Assembly (NCBI RefSeq): GCF_018448495.1
Contig: NZ_CP049902.1
Location: 2,728,001 to 2,792,000 of the forward strand
Reading direction: 5' to 3'
Length of the DNA: 64,000 bases
DNA from: Psychrobacter sp. WY6
GTDB taxonomy: Bacteria > Pseudomonadota > Gammaproteobacteria > Pseudomonadales > Moraxellaceae
Position 1 is the first letter of the stretch. Each line of letters begins with the position of its first letter. Shown one piece after another: positions 48,785 to 59,701 of the stretch. The position numbers and the translations under genes were made by a program. A model generated the notes under the pieces. That model was not told the DNA's origin. It saw only the letters and a list, made by a program, of their open reading frames with translations, and made no database searches.

Positions 48785-50323
48785 TTAATGACTCAACAGC
48801 ACGTGCTTGCTTTTTTGATACGCAGACAAGCCGTCTACGCCCAGCTCACGACCGATACCGCTTTGCTTAAATCCGCCCAACCACCCTGATTCTGGCAGTA
48901 CAATTTGCTGTTCATTGATCCAGATATGACCCGCTTGAATCTGTAGCGCCATCTCTACGGCCGCCGTTTCATCAGCGCTGACAATGCTCGCGGCCAAAGC
49001 AAACTGGCTATCATTGGCTAAAGCAATCGCCTCGGCATGGTCGGTAAACGTTTGACTCACTAGTATCGGCCCAAAAACCTCTTCTGTCCATAACTGACTG
49101 GTCACTAGAACATTGGTATAAATCGTCGGCATCGCAAAATACCCTTGCCGATTTAAGATCTCACCACCTGTGAGACAAGTCAGGTTTTCGGCAGCAGCAA
49201 GGTCGAAATATTTTTTTACTTGATTTAGTTGCTGCTCACTAACCAGTGGACCCATTTGCGTGTCAGTGTCAAAGCCATCACCAATTTGCAAACTTTCTGT
49301 CTTAACTTTTAATGTGTCGAACAACGACTGAGCAATGCTTTCATGAACGAGCAGTCTTGAGGTGGCTGAACAGATCTGACCGGCATTGGTAAATATGCCA
49401 CCGATGATTAAATCACAAGCGTGGTCGATATCAGCATCTGCACATACGACGATGGCTGACTTACCGCCCAGCTCTAAACTGATATCCTTGATACCTTTTG
49501 CCGCTTGGCTCATTACCTTTTCACCAACGGTGTTGCTACCAGTAAAAGAAATTTTGTCGATTAATGGATGGCAGGTCATGGCAGCGCCCACTTCAGCTGC
49601 ACCCGGTAAAATATTAACGACTCCTTTCGGTAGTTTAATAGCAGACAATATATTGCCCAACATCAACTCTGGCAATAATGTCACCTCGGAGGGCTTTAAT
49701 AGTACCGTACAGCCTGCAGCCAATGCAGGGGCTAACTTCCAAGCAGTGGTCACCATTGGGAAATTCCATGGGACAATAAGGGCGCAAATACCAACAGGCG
49801 CATACGTTTTTAGCAAGCGTATGCCTGACTCGCTGGTGGATACCTCCGACCAAGTCGCTTGTTCTGTGATGAGATTGGCATAATAGCGATAGCAGGCAAT
49901 GGCATCGCTCACGTCTATTTTTGCCTCTTCAATGGGCTTACCATTATTTAACACAGACAATCCCACCAATTTGTCAAACTGCTGCTCCATCTTCTCGGCA
50001 ATGGCATTGAGATACGATGCACGCGTGCTTACGGTGGTTTGCGACCAAGATGGATACGCCGCAGCAGCCGCATTGACTGCCATTTCTACCTGTACCTTGG
50101 TACACAATCGAGTGGTAGCGATGATTGTTCCCGAATTTGAATCATATAAGTCATAACTTGAATCATGATTCGAATCATAGCTATCTGCGTCAGCAATATC
50201 GGTAGCAGGCGCTTCAATAGTCATCCATTCGCCATCTATATAGGCTGCATTTAACATCACTTCATCTTGAACCGTTTGTATGGCGCGTTCTCTCGTTAAA
50301 ATGTTAGCATTCGTCATTTCCAT
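48785..50323 (-). CDS. Aldehyde dehydrogenase (candidate 4-guanidinobutyraldehyde dehydrogenase)
   Basis: An NAD(P)+-dependent aldehyde dehydrogenase of 512 residues. The start is the ATG following AAGGTGA; a TTG three codons upstream is also in frame. Motifs: PVGICALIVPWNFPMVTTAW, KPSEVTLLPELMLG, SFTGSNTVGEKV, the Glu in LELGGKSAIVV, and the catalytic Cys in NAGQICSATSRLLVH. EVFGPILV and QSGIGRELG are near the end. An Asp/Ser-rich insert (about residues 46-65) is unusual. It is the last gene of the guanidinobutyrase operon, where oxidation of 4-guanidinobutyraldehyde would fit. Substrate is inferred from context only. Confidence 0.85.
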   Translation of the reverse strand: MEMTNANILTRERAIQTVQDEVMLNAAYIDGEWMTIEAPATDIADADSYDSNHDSSYDLYDSNSGTIIATTRLCTKVQVEMAVNAAAAAYPSWSQTTVSTRASYLNAIAEKMEQQFDKLVGLSVLNNGKPIEEAKIDVSDAIACYRYYANLITEQATWSEVSTSESGIRLLKTYAPVGICALIVPWNFPMVTTAWKLAPALAAGCTVLLKPSEVTLLPELMLGNILSAIKLPKGVVNILPGAAEVGAAMTCHPLIDKISFTGSNTVGEKVMSQAAKGIKDISLELGGKSAIVVCADADIDHACDLIIGGIFTNAGQICSATSRLLVHESIAQSLFDTLKVKTESLQIGDGFDTDTQMGPLVSEQQLNQVKKYFDLAAAENLTCLTGGEILNRQGYFAMPTIYTNVLVTSQLWTEEVFGPILVSQTFTDHAEAIALANDSQFALAASIVSADETAAVEMALQIQAGHIWINEQQIVLPESGWLGGFKQSGIGRELGVDGLSAYQKSKHVLLSH

Positions 50324-50492
50324 GATGGTCAATCACCTTATATGGTTTGATATAATTGTTTTTATGCTTATTGTATTTATAAGTGTCTCTGTCAATCATT
50401 GGCTAAGTAATCGGTTTATCTAACTAAAGAATAAACCAATTATTTGGCACATTATCGTGATGCTAGAGGCTGGGTTGATATTGGCTACATGG

Positions 50493-51899
50493 CTAATAAA
50501 GTAAATGCGCCACGGAGGTAATCACCACCAAACTGATCAGAGTACGAAGAATAAAAATCATAAATAGCTCTAACACATTAAGCTTGATGTTTGATTTCAA
50601 AATCAGCGCGCCCACTTCAGACATGTAAATAATCTGAGTAATAGAACATGCACCAACGATGAATCTTGTCATCTCACTCTCAATACTTTTGCCGACCAAG
50701 GCTGGTAAATACATATCCGCAAAGCCCATAATCATCGCTGGAGCCGCCTCTGCTGCCTCTGGAATCTGTAACAAATCCAGCAATGGCACTAACGGTGTAG
50801 ACAACCATTTAAACACAGGCGTATATTCGGCTAAGCCCAGACCAATCGTACCAATTGCGAAAATCACGGGGATTAGCCCAAAATAGATATCGAATAAATT
50901 CTTTACACTACGTTTGAACACTTGACCCAGACTTGGCATTGAGTGCGCGCGCGTCACAGCACGATTGACCGCCCATTGGTAGGTCGTGTACTGAGCAGGA
51001 ATCCCTTCATCAAGCATGCTTTTGCCAGAATGATAGGTGTCAGGCTTTAAGGAGAGTGGCGGTATACGCGGCATAATAATCGCGGCGATAAAGCCTGTTA
51101 AAGCAATGGTCAGATAAAAATAAACAAAGTTATCGTCCACGCCGATGGTTTTGGCGACGACATAAGTAAAAGCGATCGAAGTCACCGAAAAAGTCGTCGC
51201 GATAATCGCCGCTTCACGCTGGCTATAGTAGCTTTTATCATACTCCTGCATGGTCACGAGTAAACCGATAGAAGCTGCGCCAAACCAAGAGGACATGGCA
51301 TCTACCGCTGAGCATCCTGGCAACTTAAACAGCTTGACAAATATTTTGCTCGCCAGTGTGCCCAAAAACTCCATCAAACCAAAATCTGTCAAAAACGGTA
51401 ACGATAAAATGGCGAAGAAAAACAAAGGAATCAAAATTGGAATCAAATCTTCGAAAATGACGCCGCCGGTATTACGATTAATAATAAACTCAGGGCCGAC
51501 TTGCAGATAAATCATCCAGACAAACACCATCCCTAACAATCGGGCAGTGAGCCAAAACCAATCAACATCGAAGAGTTTTTTGACCATAGAGTCTTCATGC
51601 AGGTTGGGTTTTAACACCTTCACAGCCAATGCCCCAAGAAAGGATGTCGTCACGATTGCCATTGCCACATAAACGACAGAACCGCCCAACAAAGCTTGCA
51701 AAGCGTCCGTTAACACACCCAATAAAATCGTAACCTTTCCGTCCCATTGAAACGGAATAATAAATAGTGCAATGCCCAATGCTGAAAACAATAAAAACTT
51801 CCACATTGACGCACGCCACTGCTCTCCTTGCGGCGTTTCTGAATCGACAACATCATTTCCTAATATCGGTTGCTGCGACTTATCGAGATAATTCGTCAT
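50493..51899 (-). CDS. YjiH-family membrane transporter
   Basis: An inner-membrane protein of 468 residues with roughly ten hydrophobic segments. It includes a nucleoside-recognition Gate-type region (FFFAILSLPFLTDFGLMEFL, SSWFGAASIGLLVTMQEYDK, REAAIIATTFSVTSIAFTYV) and APAMIMGFADMYLPALVGKS, as in YjiH proteins. The start is preceded by GGAGGAATT, and the gene overlaps the end of dld by 20 bases. Its place in this operon makes a guanidino- or amino-acid-type substrate likely, but specificity cannot be read from sequence. Confidence 0.82.
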   Translation of the reverse strand: MTNYLDKSQQPILGNDVVDSETPQGEQWRASMWKFLLFSALGIALFIIPFQWDGKVTILLGVLTDALQALLGGSVVYVAMAIVTTSFLGALAVKVLKPNLHEDSMVKKLFDVDWFWLTARLLGMVFVWMIYLQVGPEFIINRNTGGVIFEDLIPILIPLFFFAILSLPFLTDFGLMEFLGTLASKIFVKLFKLPGCSAVDAMSSWFGAASIGLLVTMQEYDKSYYSQREAAIIATTFSVTSIAFTYVVAKTIGVDDNFVYFYLTIALTGFIAAIIMPRIPPLSLKPDTYHSGKSMLDEGIPAQYTTYQWAVNRAVTRAHSMPSLGQVFKRSVKNLFDIYFGLIPVIFAIGTIGLGLAEYTPVFKWLSTPLVPLLDLLQIPEAAEAAPAMIMGFADMYLPALVGKSIESEMTRFIVGACSITQIIYMSEVGALILKSNIKLNVLELFMIFILRTLISLVVITSVAHLLY

Positions 51900-53691
51900 T
51901 TAATTCCTCCTTGATGGGCGACGATCGCCAATTTTTCCATTTTGCTGTCTGACCAATGCCTGGGTTCAGTGAATTGGTCGGATCTAATTTTTTATAAAAA
52001 GTATGTAGTGCAGGCTTTGCGGTATAGACATGACCCACGTTGTGTTCAGCAGGGTACTCTATACGACGTCGATCATAAAACGCCAATAGCTCATCCTTGA
52101 ATTTTTTTGCATCCACTTCAGGGTATAACAGATAATCTTGATGCATGACATGGCAGAAAAAATGTCCCAAATAAAAGGTTTTACTGACTTGCTTTTGTAA
52201 GTTAATAGGTAGCACTTCATCCCAATCTACGGCATTCCTTGGTAAGGCAATGTCGGTAGATAATAGCTCGCCAAACGTTGTGTGGTTAAGATTGTGATAA
52301 CGAAACATGGCAGCGGTTGCTGCACTGCGAAACACCAATAATGCTTGGGATTCTGCTGCTGTACAGAGATGTACGACGCCTTTATGTTGCTGCATATGGG
52401 ACTGTAGAAATGCTTGAGCGGCGGCAATATGACCATGACTGCCGTTATCATCGCTATTATCATCGTACGTATTATTGCCATCCGCGACTTTAATGATTAA
52501 ATGATAACGATAGGAACACGCCTGCTCAGCCAAAGAATTGGGTAATGACGGCGGCATGAAAATACCAGTCATTTGTAGCAGCCGATCTGGTAAAGTCTGA
52601 GGCAATCGCCATTTATTTAAATAATAGCCAATTTTAGCTTGTAGCCGATACAATCCACCTATCTTACCAGCAGGCAATTTTCGCATACTCAAACAAGTAT
52701 CACGGCCATAGCGCATGGTAATATCGTTGTAATTTTTGTGCATATATTCTGCCAAAATAGGCAGGTTTAGCTCGCTTTTTAACCACTGTTGCCTGAGTGT
52801 GGTCAAAGTATCGGCGTCATTGGTCGAGATATAGAATGTTTGCTCTTGAGTCGGTTTGGCAAATGTCGCGACTCGAACCGCAAAGACGATGACTTTGCCT
52901 GCTGAACCCGAAGCTTCATATAATCCGTTAGGATCATTATTGAATCTGGCAGGCGTGTCTGCTTCGCAATCGCGAACTTTATGTTGATAATGGTGGTTTG
53001 TACAGGATTTACTGCTGATACTATTTGGATTTTTATTAAATGTGCCAGTTTGTAAGTTTCTAAGCATCTCTTCTGGATCCGCACCTAAATCAATGCCCAA
53101 GTGATTGATTAATTCAAACTCACCCATGGCATTACGTTTGGCAAATAGCGACATCTCGGTATACGCCGGACCACGCTGCACCAACATACCGCCAGAGCTG
53201 TTGCAAATACCGCCAATCACTGAAGCACCAACACAACTAGAGCCCAGCACTGAATGCGGCTCACGCCCTAATGGCGCAAGCTGAGACTCCAACTGCTGGA
53301 GGCTAGCCGCTGGCAAAGCAACTAGCTCTGCTGCGTCATTGAGCAGATGAACACCGCCCAATCGTTGCATAGAAATCACAACGACTGCTCGATCGTACTC
53401 TCCGTACGGTGTCGAGCCTCCGGTCAACCCTGTGTTAGCAGCCTGTGCAATAATAATCACATCAACCGCCGCACAGAGATTAATGACGCGCCATAGTGCC
53501 ACAAGAGAGTCTGGTATCACAACTGCCGCGACAGCATCCGTGATAGAAGCAATAGCCCCTTGTGTATACGACTGCTGCTGGCTTGACTTGGTCAATACAT
53601 TGGTCGCGCCAACAACGGCGGATAAATCCGTTAATAAGCTTGCCAGCGAGGTGCTCAAGCGACCAGACGAGCGGTTAGCATGTGGCATCAT
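51880..53691 (-). CDS. dld: Quinone-dependent D-lactate dehydrogenase
   Basis: A membrane-associated FAD enzyme that oxidises D-lactate to pyruvate and feeds the quinone pool. Of its 603 residues, the FAD/PCMH domain spans about 35-260 (VIIAQAANTGLTGGSTPYGE, VLGSSCVGASVIGGICNSSG, QRGPAYTEMSLFAKR). The Dld-specific membrane-binding region includes KNPNSISSKSC, LPILAEYMHKNYNDITMRYG and DTCLSMRKLPAGKIGGLYRL. The C-terminus has CHVMHQDYLLYPEVD and RRIEYPAEHNVGHVY. The length is close to other Dlds. In this operon it could supply pyruvate, the amino acceptor in arginine:pyruvate transamination. Confidence 0.9.
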   Translation of the reverse strand: MMPHANRSSGRLSTSLASLLTDLSAVVGATNVLTKSSQQQSYTQGAIASITDAVAAVVIPDSLVALWRVINLCAAVDVIIIAQAANTGLTGGSTPYGEYDRAVVVISMQRLGGVHLLNDAAELVALPAASLQQLESQLAPLGREPHSVLGSSCVGASVIGGICNSSGGMLVQRGPAYTEMSLFAKRNAMGEFELINHLGIDLGADPEEMLRNLQTGTFNKNPNSISSKSCTNHHYQHKVRDCEADTPARFNNDPNGLYEASGSAGKVIVFAVRVATFAKPTQEQTFYISTNDADTLTTLRQQWLKSELNLPILAEYMHKNYNDITMRYGRDTCLSMRKLPAGKIGGLYRLQAKIGYYLNKWRLPQTLPDRLLQMTGIFMPPSLPNSLAEQACSYRYHLIIKVADGNNTYDDNSDDNGSHGHIAAAQAFLQSHMQQHKGVVHLCTAAESQALLVFRSAATAAMFRYHNLNHTTFGELLSTDIALPRNAVDWDEVLPINLQKQVSKTFYLGHFFCHVMHQDYLLYPEVDAKKFKDELLAFYDRRRIEYPAEHNVGHVYTAKPALHTFYKKLDPTNSLNPGIGQTAKWKNWRSSPIKEELNDELSR

Positions 53692-53741
53692 AGACGTTCT
53701 TCCTTGAGCGACCAGCCTTTATTATATTTGACGTATTAACA

Positions 53742-55473
53742 TTAGCTAAAGCAGATGAACGTTTTACCCATTTCAATCAAAAAGTCATCGGCTTCATCAA
53801 CTTCATAAATGAAAGGCTGCTTGCCGTTGATATCCTTTTGCAAGGCGTCTAGTAATTGCTGCTTATCGGTAATTCTGCGATAACCTGCACCAAATCCTGC
53901 TGCCAGCGGCTCAAAGTTTGGCGTCTTAATATTAACCCCGATTAGTGGCAATCCGCCCTCTTCCATATAACGACGAATCTCGCCATAGCCTTGATTGTTC
54001 CACAGCAGCACAATCAATGGCAGCTCAAGCTCGGCGGCGCAGATAAGTTCTGCAATCGTAAACTGAATACCGCCGTCGCCAATCAAGCTGACCACTGGAC
54101 TGTTGGAACCAATCATGGCGCCAATGGCAGCAGGCAAACCATAACCTAACGTGCCAAATCCAGTCGATGAATTAAACCATCGACGCGTCGCCAATGCCTC
54201 AAAACCAAGATTGCCGCTATAGACAGGCTGCGTTGAATCACCAACGAAGATGACGTCTTTCACTTCATCTCGAATCAATTGAAGTAGCGCATTTTGACCC
54301 GCAAAGTCTGGTGTCATTCCTGCTAATAGTGCTTGTTTTGCCTCATTTACTCGTGATACCGCTTGATGATTTAACACCTGACCCTTTAAACGACTACATA
54401 GACCACTTACCGCCATTTGCGCATCGGACAATACCGCGATATCGGCTCTAAAAGGACGCTGTAATTGCTGGGCATCGCAGTCGATACGAATCAGCGTGCC
54501 ATTGATTTTGAACTGGCCGAAGAAAGAACACATCATAATCAGTTTCACCCAGCTCAGTACCAATCGCCAACACCCAATCAGCCTCAGCAATAACGGCGCG
54601 ACCTGCCTCTAATGACTGATTGCTACCCAAACTTAATGGGTGGCTAGGTGGCAGCAAACCTTTGGCATTGATGGTCAAAAACGTCGGTGCATCGATAATC
54701 TCTGCTAGAGTCTGCGCGTCATGATCGACATCGACGCAGCCACCACCATAAAGTATCACTGGATTTTTTGCCGCTTTTAGAGATTCAACGATCAAATCTA
54801 ATTGCGCAGGATTGGGCAGCGGTCTCATTACTTGAGGTGACGTTAAACCATGTGCATCAGTCGAATTTTTTGCAAAGTTATTTAAATAAGGAGTTAAATC
54901 AGGGGCTTTGCGACATGACTGGCATCGGCGGTAATCACATCAATGGGCAGCTGGATATGCACTGGCCCTGGACGTGCGCCATTAAATAATGCAAACGCTT
55001 CAGCGATGACCTTGGGTAACGATTCAGGCTGCCAAATAGTTTTGCTCGTGAGCGCTACCTTGCTGACCATACCTTGCTGATCGTGCAATTCATGCAAGTG
55101 CCCTTCACCGCTGCCCGTATCTGCCACTTTATTAACACTAGAAATCACTAACATCGGGATGGAGTCAGCCAACGCCTGCGCCATGGCCGTCATGATATTC
55201 GTCATACCCGGACCTGTGATGAAAACACACGCCAACTTTGGCAGACGCGCGGTAATAGCCATCAGCCATAAACCCCGCACCTTGTTCATGACGCGGTGTC
55301 ACGTGGCGAATGTTGGTGTTTGGCAGACCACGATATAGCTCGACCGTATGCACACCCGGAATACCAAATACGGTCTCTACCCCATAATACTCTAGCCACT
55401 GTACGAGCAGCTCACCACATGTCAGAGACGGCGTGGCGGGCGCTGAAGAAGATGTTTGAAGCGTTTGCGTCAT
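53742..55473 (-). pseudogene. TPP-dependent 2-oxoacid decarboxylase (5-guanidino-2-oxopentanoate decarboxylase-like), frameshifted
   Basis: A ThDP enzyme of the acetolactate-synthase/AruI group, about 575 residues. The N-terminal domain starts TCGELLVQWLEYYGVETVFG and has the catalytic Glu in TPRHEQGAGFMADGYYRAS. The middle domain has NPVILYGGGCVDVDHDAQTL. The C-terminal domain has FGTLGYGLPAAIGAMIGSNS, the ThDP motif SLIGDGGIQFTIAELICAAE to LLWNNQGYGEI. Breaks are near 55240, 54870 and 54530. Its neighbour is a GbuA-type guanidinobutyrase, so decarboxylation of 2-ketoarginine to 4-guanidinobutyraldehyde is the most economical function. A generic acetolactate synthase is less likely without a small subunit. 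Confidence 0.78.
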
Positions 55474-55597
55474 GAGTTAATCATCCTAAAAAGTTCAATC
55501 GCGTTTAAATAAGTTGTTCAGTGTCAAAACCCAAGCTGCCCTTTAATCCATTATAAAAAGCAGCTTGATAAAAGCAGTTTGCGATTACAAATCATTC

Positions 55598-56565
55598 TTA
55601 ATACACCGCCTTTACCTTATCGTCATAGCGCACACCCGGTAAGATACATAACATCTCAAACAGTAAGTTTGCCGCCAATACTGAGGTGTTACCAAAGGGG
55701 TCATAAGGAGGAGACACTTCTACTAAATCGCCACCCACCACATCAAGTCCGCGCATACCGCGAATGATTTCTATCGCTTGCGTTGAGGTCAAGCCACCGA
55801 TTTCAGCAGTGCCCGTACCCGGTGCAAACGCAGGATCAATACCATCGATATCGAAACTTAAATAGACGGGGCCATCACCGAGCTTTTCGCGTACTTCTGC
55901 CATCAATGGCGTCAGAGACTTGTACCAGCATTCCTCGGCAGGGACAACACGAAAGCCTTGTTGGGTTGACCAATCAAACTCTTCGGCGCTATAGCCTGTA
56001 CCACGTAAGCCAATCTGTACCACGCGGTTGCCATCGATTAAGTTCTCTTCGACAGCACGGCGGAACGGTGTACCATGAGCGATTTTTTCGCCAAACATCT
56101 CATCGTTGATATCTGCATGCGCATCGATATGCACCATGCCGACAGGGCCGTGTTTTTTGGCAAGCGCACGCAAGATAGGCAAGGCAATGGTATGATCGCC
56201 GCCCAAAGTCAATGGAATAGCACCATGATTCACGATTTTATCGGTATAGAATTTTTCGATGATATCAATACTTTTAAGAGATTAAAGGTATTGATAGGCA
56301 CGTCGCCGATATCAGCAACTTGTAAAGACTCAAAAGGCGCTGCACGAGTGGCGACATTATAAGGACGAATCATGCGTGATTCATCACGAATTTGTCGTGG
56401 GCCCAATCTCGCACCACTACGGTTTGACGCACCGATATCTAAAGGCACACCCACAAACGCCACATCTAACCCTTCTGCATCGGCCTGAGTCGGCAAGCGC
56501 ATCATAGAAGCAAAGCCGCCAAATCTTGGCATATCGTTGCCGCTTAATGGTTGATTGAATTTCAT
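55598..56565 (-). pseudogene. gbuA: Guanidinobutyrase (ureohydrolase), one frameshift
   Basis: A manganese ureohydrolase of about 320 residues that cleaves 4-guanidinobutyrate to 4-aminobutyrate and urea. Metal-binding motifs are complete: TLGGDHTIALP, MVHIDAHADINDEMFGEKIA and YLSFDIDGIDPAFAPGTGT. The N-terminus FNQPLSGNDMPRFGGFASMM and MIRPYNVATRAAPFESLQVA are very close to Pseudomonas GbuA as I recall it, more so than to agmatinase SpeB. One A is missing in TTAAAAGT near 56278; restored, it reads NLLKSIDIIEKFYTDKIVNH. It is the first gene of the minus-strand operon. Confidence 0.87.
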
Positions 56566-56796
56566 AAATCACATCCTGTTTCAGTTTGTTTAAAATAGGC
56601 AATTTTTTATATGCTTTGACAATACCTAAATATTTGAAGTCAGACCATGGTAAAATTTAGAAGTAAACTTCTGATTTTCGTAGTAATTTAGATTTAACCG
56701 TTATTATCAGAAGTTTGATATAAATTTGATGTTAGAAAAGTGATAAATAGAAGATGCATTTTGATGGACATCAGAGGTACTGAGGAATAATGACCG

Positions 56797-57695
56797 ATGC
56801 TAGATGAATTGATAAAAATAGACATCAAAACCTTGCGTAGCTTTATGGCAATCGTAGATTAGAATGTCAGGGCGTGACAGCCGCACAGTCTCGCTTAAAT
56901 GTGACGACCTCTGTCATTAGTGGTCATTTGACCCATTTAGAAGATCGCTTAGGCATGACGCTTTGTCATCGCGGACGCGCGGGTTTTAAGCTCACAGAAG
57001 ATGGTGCAGCAGTATATGAAGCTTGCTTGAGTTTTTACCGAAGGGTTGCCAGTTTTCAGCATCAACTGCACTATATTCGCCAATTGGATTCGGTGCGTGG
57101 CGGTCATATCCGACTGTGTCTCATTGACCAGATGCCGACGTTTTTTTATGACGCCTTGCGCCAATGCTTGGCTGCTAGCTATCGTGCAATCCCCTTATTC
57201 ACTTTCTATCGATGTGCAAAGCCCTGAAAGCATGCTAGAGAAGCTGCTAAGCAACGAGTGATATTGTGTGGGATATTTTTGGCAGTTTTCCACCACTACC
57301 ACTTTTCAACCAGCGTTTATTAAAAAACAAGAGGTGTGTGTGGGCGCGAGCATCGATTGTTTTATGAATCAGAAGGGTTAACATTTGAGGATTTGGAACA
57401 AAACTATCCATGGATAAAACGAGGCTATATTACCGATTTGAGTATCAATCATGTCCGCCCAAAAACTTTGAGTGCCACCACTTATCACATGGAGGAAACT
57501 GCGCCAGCTCATTCTGGCGGGTCATCATGTTGGTTACTTGCCCATGATTTAGCCAAGCGTTATGAAGAAATGGGGCTGATGAAAATACTACTGCCCAATG
57601 AGGCCAGTTACGAGGTCAAGCATCATTGGGCTTATCGAGAAAACTTACACAAACAAGTCGCCGAATTCTTAAGTCAAATGACGCGTCTTTTGTGA
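56797..57695 (+). pseudogene. LysR-family regulator divergent from gbuA, several frameshifts
   Basis: A transcriptional activator of about 300 residues. The N-terminal winged HTH reads IDIKTLRSFMAIVD, then GVTAAQSRLNVTTSVISGHL and LEDRLGMTLCHRGRAGFKLT. The substrate-binding domain is broken near 57170-57350 and continues GCWLLAHDLAKRYEEMGLMK-type sequence at its end. At least four frame changes are needed. Its divergent position, about 230 bases from gbuA, matches GbuR-type control of guanidinobutyrase, which would respond to guanidinobutyrate. Ligand and targets are inferred. Confidence 0.75.
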
Positions 57696-57811
57696 ATAAT
57701 GACGGCAAATAGCTACATAGCTACCCTACTGTTAATCACTTTAGATGCTTTAAACCAATCGTTCTAAGCTTTCCTTTATCATCCACTTCTTTTATGACCA
57801 ACGACCATTCG

Positions 57812-59503
57812 TCATTGATCGACCGTATCACCCGATACTGGCTTTATCTCTAAGCTATCATTGATATATTCAGCGACTGTTTGATCCCACATGCTTTTGG
57901 CGCTGTCTTCAGATTTGGATTTGAGTTTATCGACAAGCGACTCAGACGCCATAATACTGGTAAAAAACGGTAAATCTCCAAGCTTCACACTTGGGGATAG
58001 CAGCCAATCGCCATAAAAATCATCCATGGCTTTATGGTCAAGGGTCGTGTCATTGAAAATCTTAGCAATTTGGGTGGCGTGGTTCCCTGTCATCGCATAC
58101 CACACCCTATCACCGCATTTGAGCTTGGTATTTTCATCAACAACGATAATATGCTGCCTGCGTACCAAGGCAAAGACACTTATTTCATTAGGGCTTATGC
58201 GCTTAGAGATGGCCATTGGATGACGATCAATCGCAAATGCCCCTGACTTTACTTCAAACTCATATAAAGTAATGCTTGCTTTGTCAGATACCCAAACCTC
58301 ATGCTCTTCTGGGTCTTATTACTAGGAATACGCACTTTGAATAAATTTGCCATAAAAGGAATGGTTGTGCCTTGTAAAACCAAAGACAAAACCACCACGC
58401 CAAAAGCAATATCAAACAACATAAAGCGCCATCTATTCCCGCCATCACCGGTAATATGGCAAGCGTAATAGGAACCGCACCGCGCAAGCCAACCCAAGAA
58501 ATAAAGCCAATTTCTCTATCTTTAAATTTAAAGGGTTTCACACTGATATAGACCGCAATAGGGCGAGCAATAAAATCATAAAAGCGGCAATCGCGACGGA
58601 GTAATACCAAACATCAATCACATGCGATGGCGTCACCAATAACCCTAGTACCACAAACAATACCGCTTGTGACAACCACGCAAAGCTATCCATCACCCGC
58701 ATCACATGCTCAGTTGAGCGCACTTTATGGTTGCCAATTAGCACACCAGTGAGATAAATTGCCAGAAATCCGCTACCGCCAATCAGATTAGTCGCGGCAA
58801 AAACTGCCAGGCCCGCAGACATGATCAAAATGGCATACATACCCTCTGCCAAGTGTATTTTTGGTAATAGCCTTGCCAATAAATAACCAAACAGTAAGCC
58901 CATGCCCAAACCAAAGCCAAGCTGCTGTAATAACAACCCTAAAAAGCCCAGTATTGTCTGTCCAGCGGGATCAACATTTAAAGCGATTAATCCTGTCACC
59001 AGCAAAATAGCCAAAGGATCGTTCGCGCCCGATTCTAGCTCCAATGTGGCTTGCACACGATCGTTAAGTTTGACGCCGCCATTACGCAATAGCGAAAACA
59101 CCGCTGCTGCATCGGTTGAACCAACAATGGCCGCCATCAACAAACCAAGACGCCAATCAACATCGAGTAGCCAAGTGACGAATATACCCAGTATTATTAC
59201 CGTCGCAAGTACGCCCCAAGTGGCTAAGGTAATAGCAGGCTTGAGACCCACTCGAAATGACTTAAAAGACGTGCGTAGCCCACCATCCAACAAGATACAA
59301 GCAAGAGCCGCCTGCCCAACGAAATTAGCAAGCCCGTATTGGGCAAACTCGATACCTAAAATACCATCTTCGCCTGCCAACATCCCTACGATCAAAAACA
59401 ACAGCAATAGCGGAACGCCCAAGCGCGCCGATAACGTACTTGCCATAATACTGGCGAAAATTAACAATGCCCCTACGAGATAGATGATATTTAAGGTATC
59501 CAT
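57812..59503 (-). pseudogene. nhaP2: K+/H+ antiporter, NhaP2/CvrA type, C-terminal frameshifts
   Basis: An inner-membrane cation/proton antiporter. The first 310 residues are intact with about ten membrane segments and CPA hallmarks LGVPLLLLFLIVGMLAGEDG, LLMAAIVGSTDAAAVFSLLR and LESGANDPLAILLV (the Asp of the ion site). The frame then breaks near 58590, 58440 and 58255. The cytoplasmic TrkA-C/CorC-like end continues in other frames (ISVFALVRRQHIIVVDENTK, LKCGDRVWYAMTG). The expected full length of about 570 residues matches the family. Confidence 0.82.
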
Positions 59504-59701
59504 TTTTTTTAAGCCCTATTTTTATAAATTGTAATGAATGGAGTTATCGCGATAATTTTAGTTTTAGTTTGCTACAGGTCACACCATAAAATCGCTCTTA
59601 AGAAAACATCTACGACCGAATCTATAAAAATTATCTGTAGAAATATGTACTGAATTTCATATATACCTTTGATAATTGCCTTTGACAGAGTTTACGTTTT
59701 T
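59504..59701. other. Intergenic, no recognised feature
   Basis: An AT-rich gap of about 200 bases between the antiporter start and the glpM stop, presumably holding the antiporter promoter. No consensus boxes or repeats stand out. Confidence 0.35.

Noticed and set aside
58902..59483. Long plus-strand ORF of 193 codons opposite the antiporter gene
   Set aside because: The minus-strand frame encodes clear CPA-antiporter motifs throughout; the opposite frame has low-complexity Ser/Pro/Lys composition.
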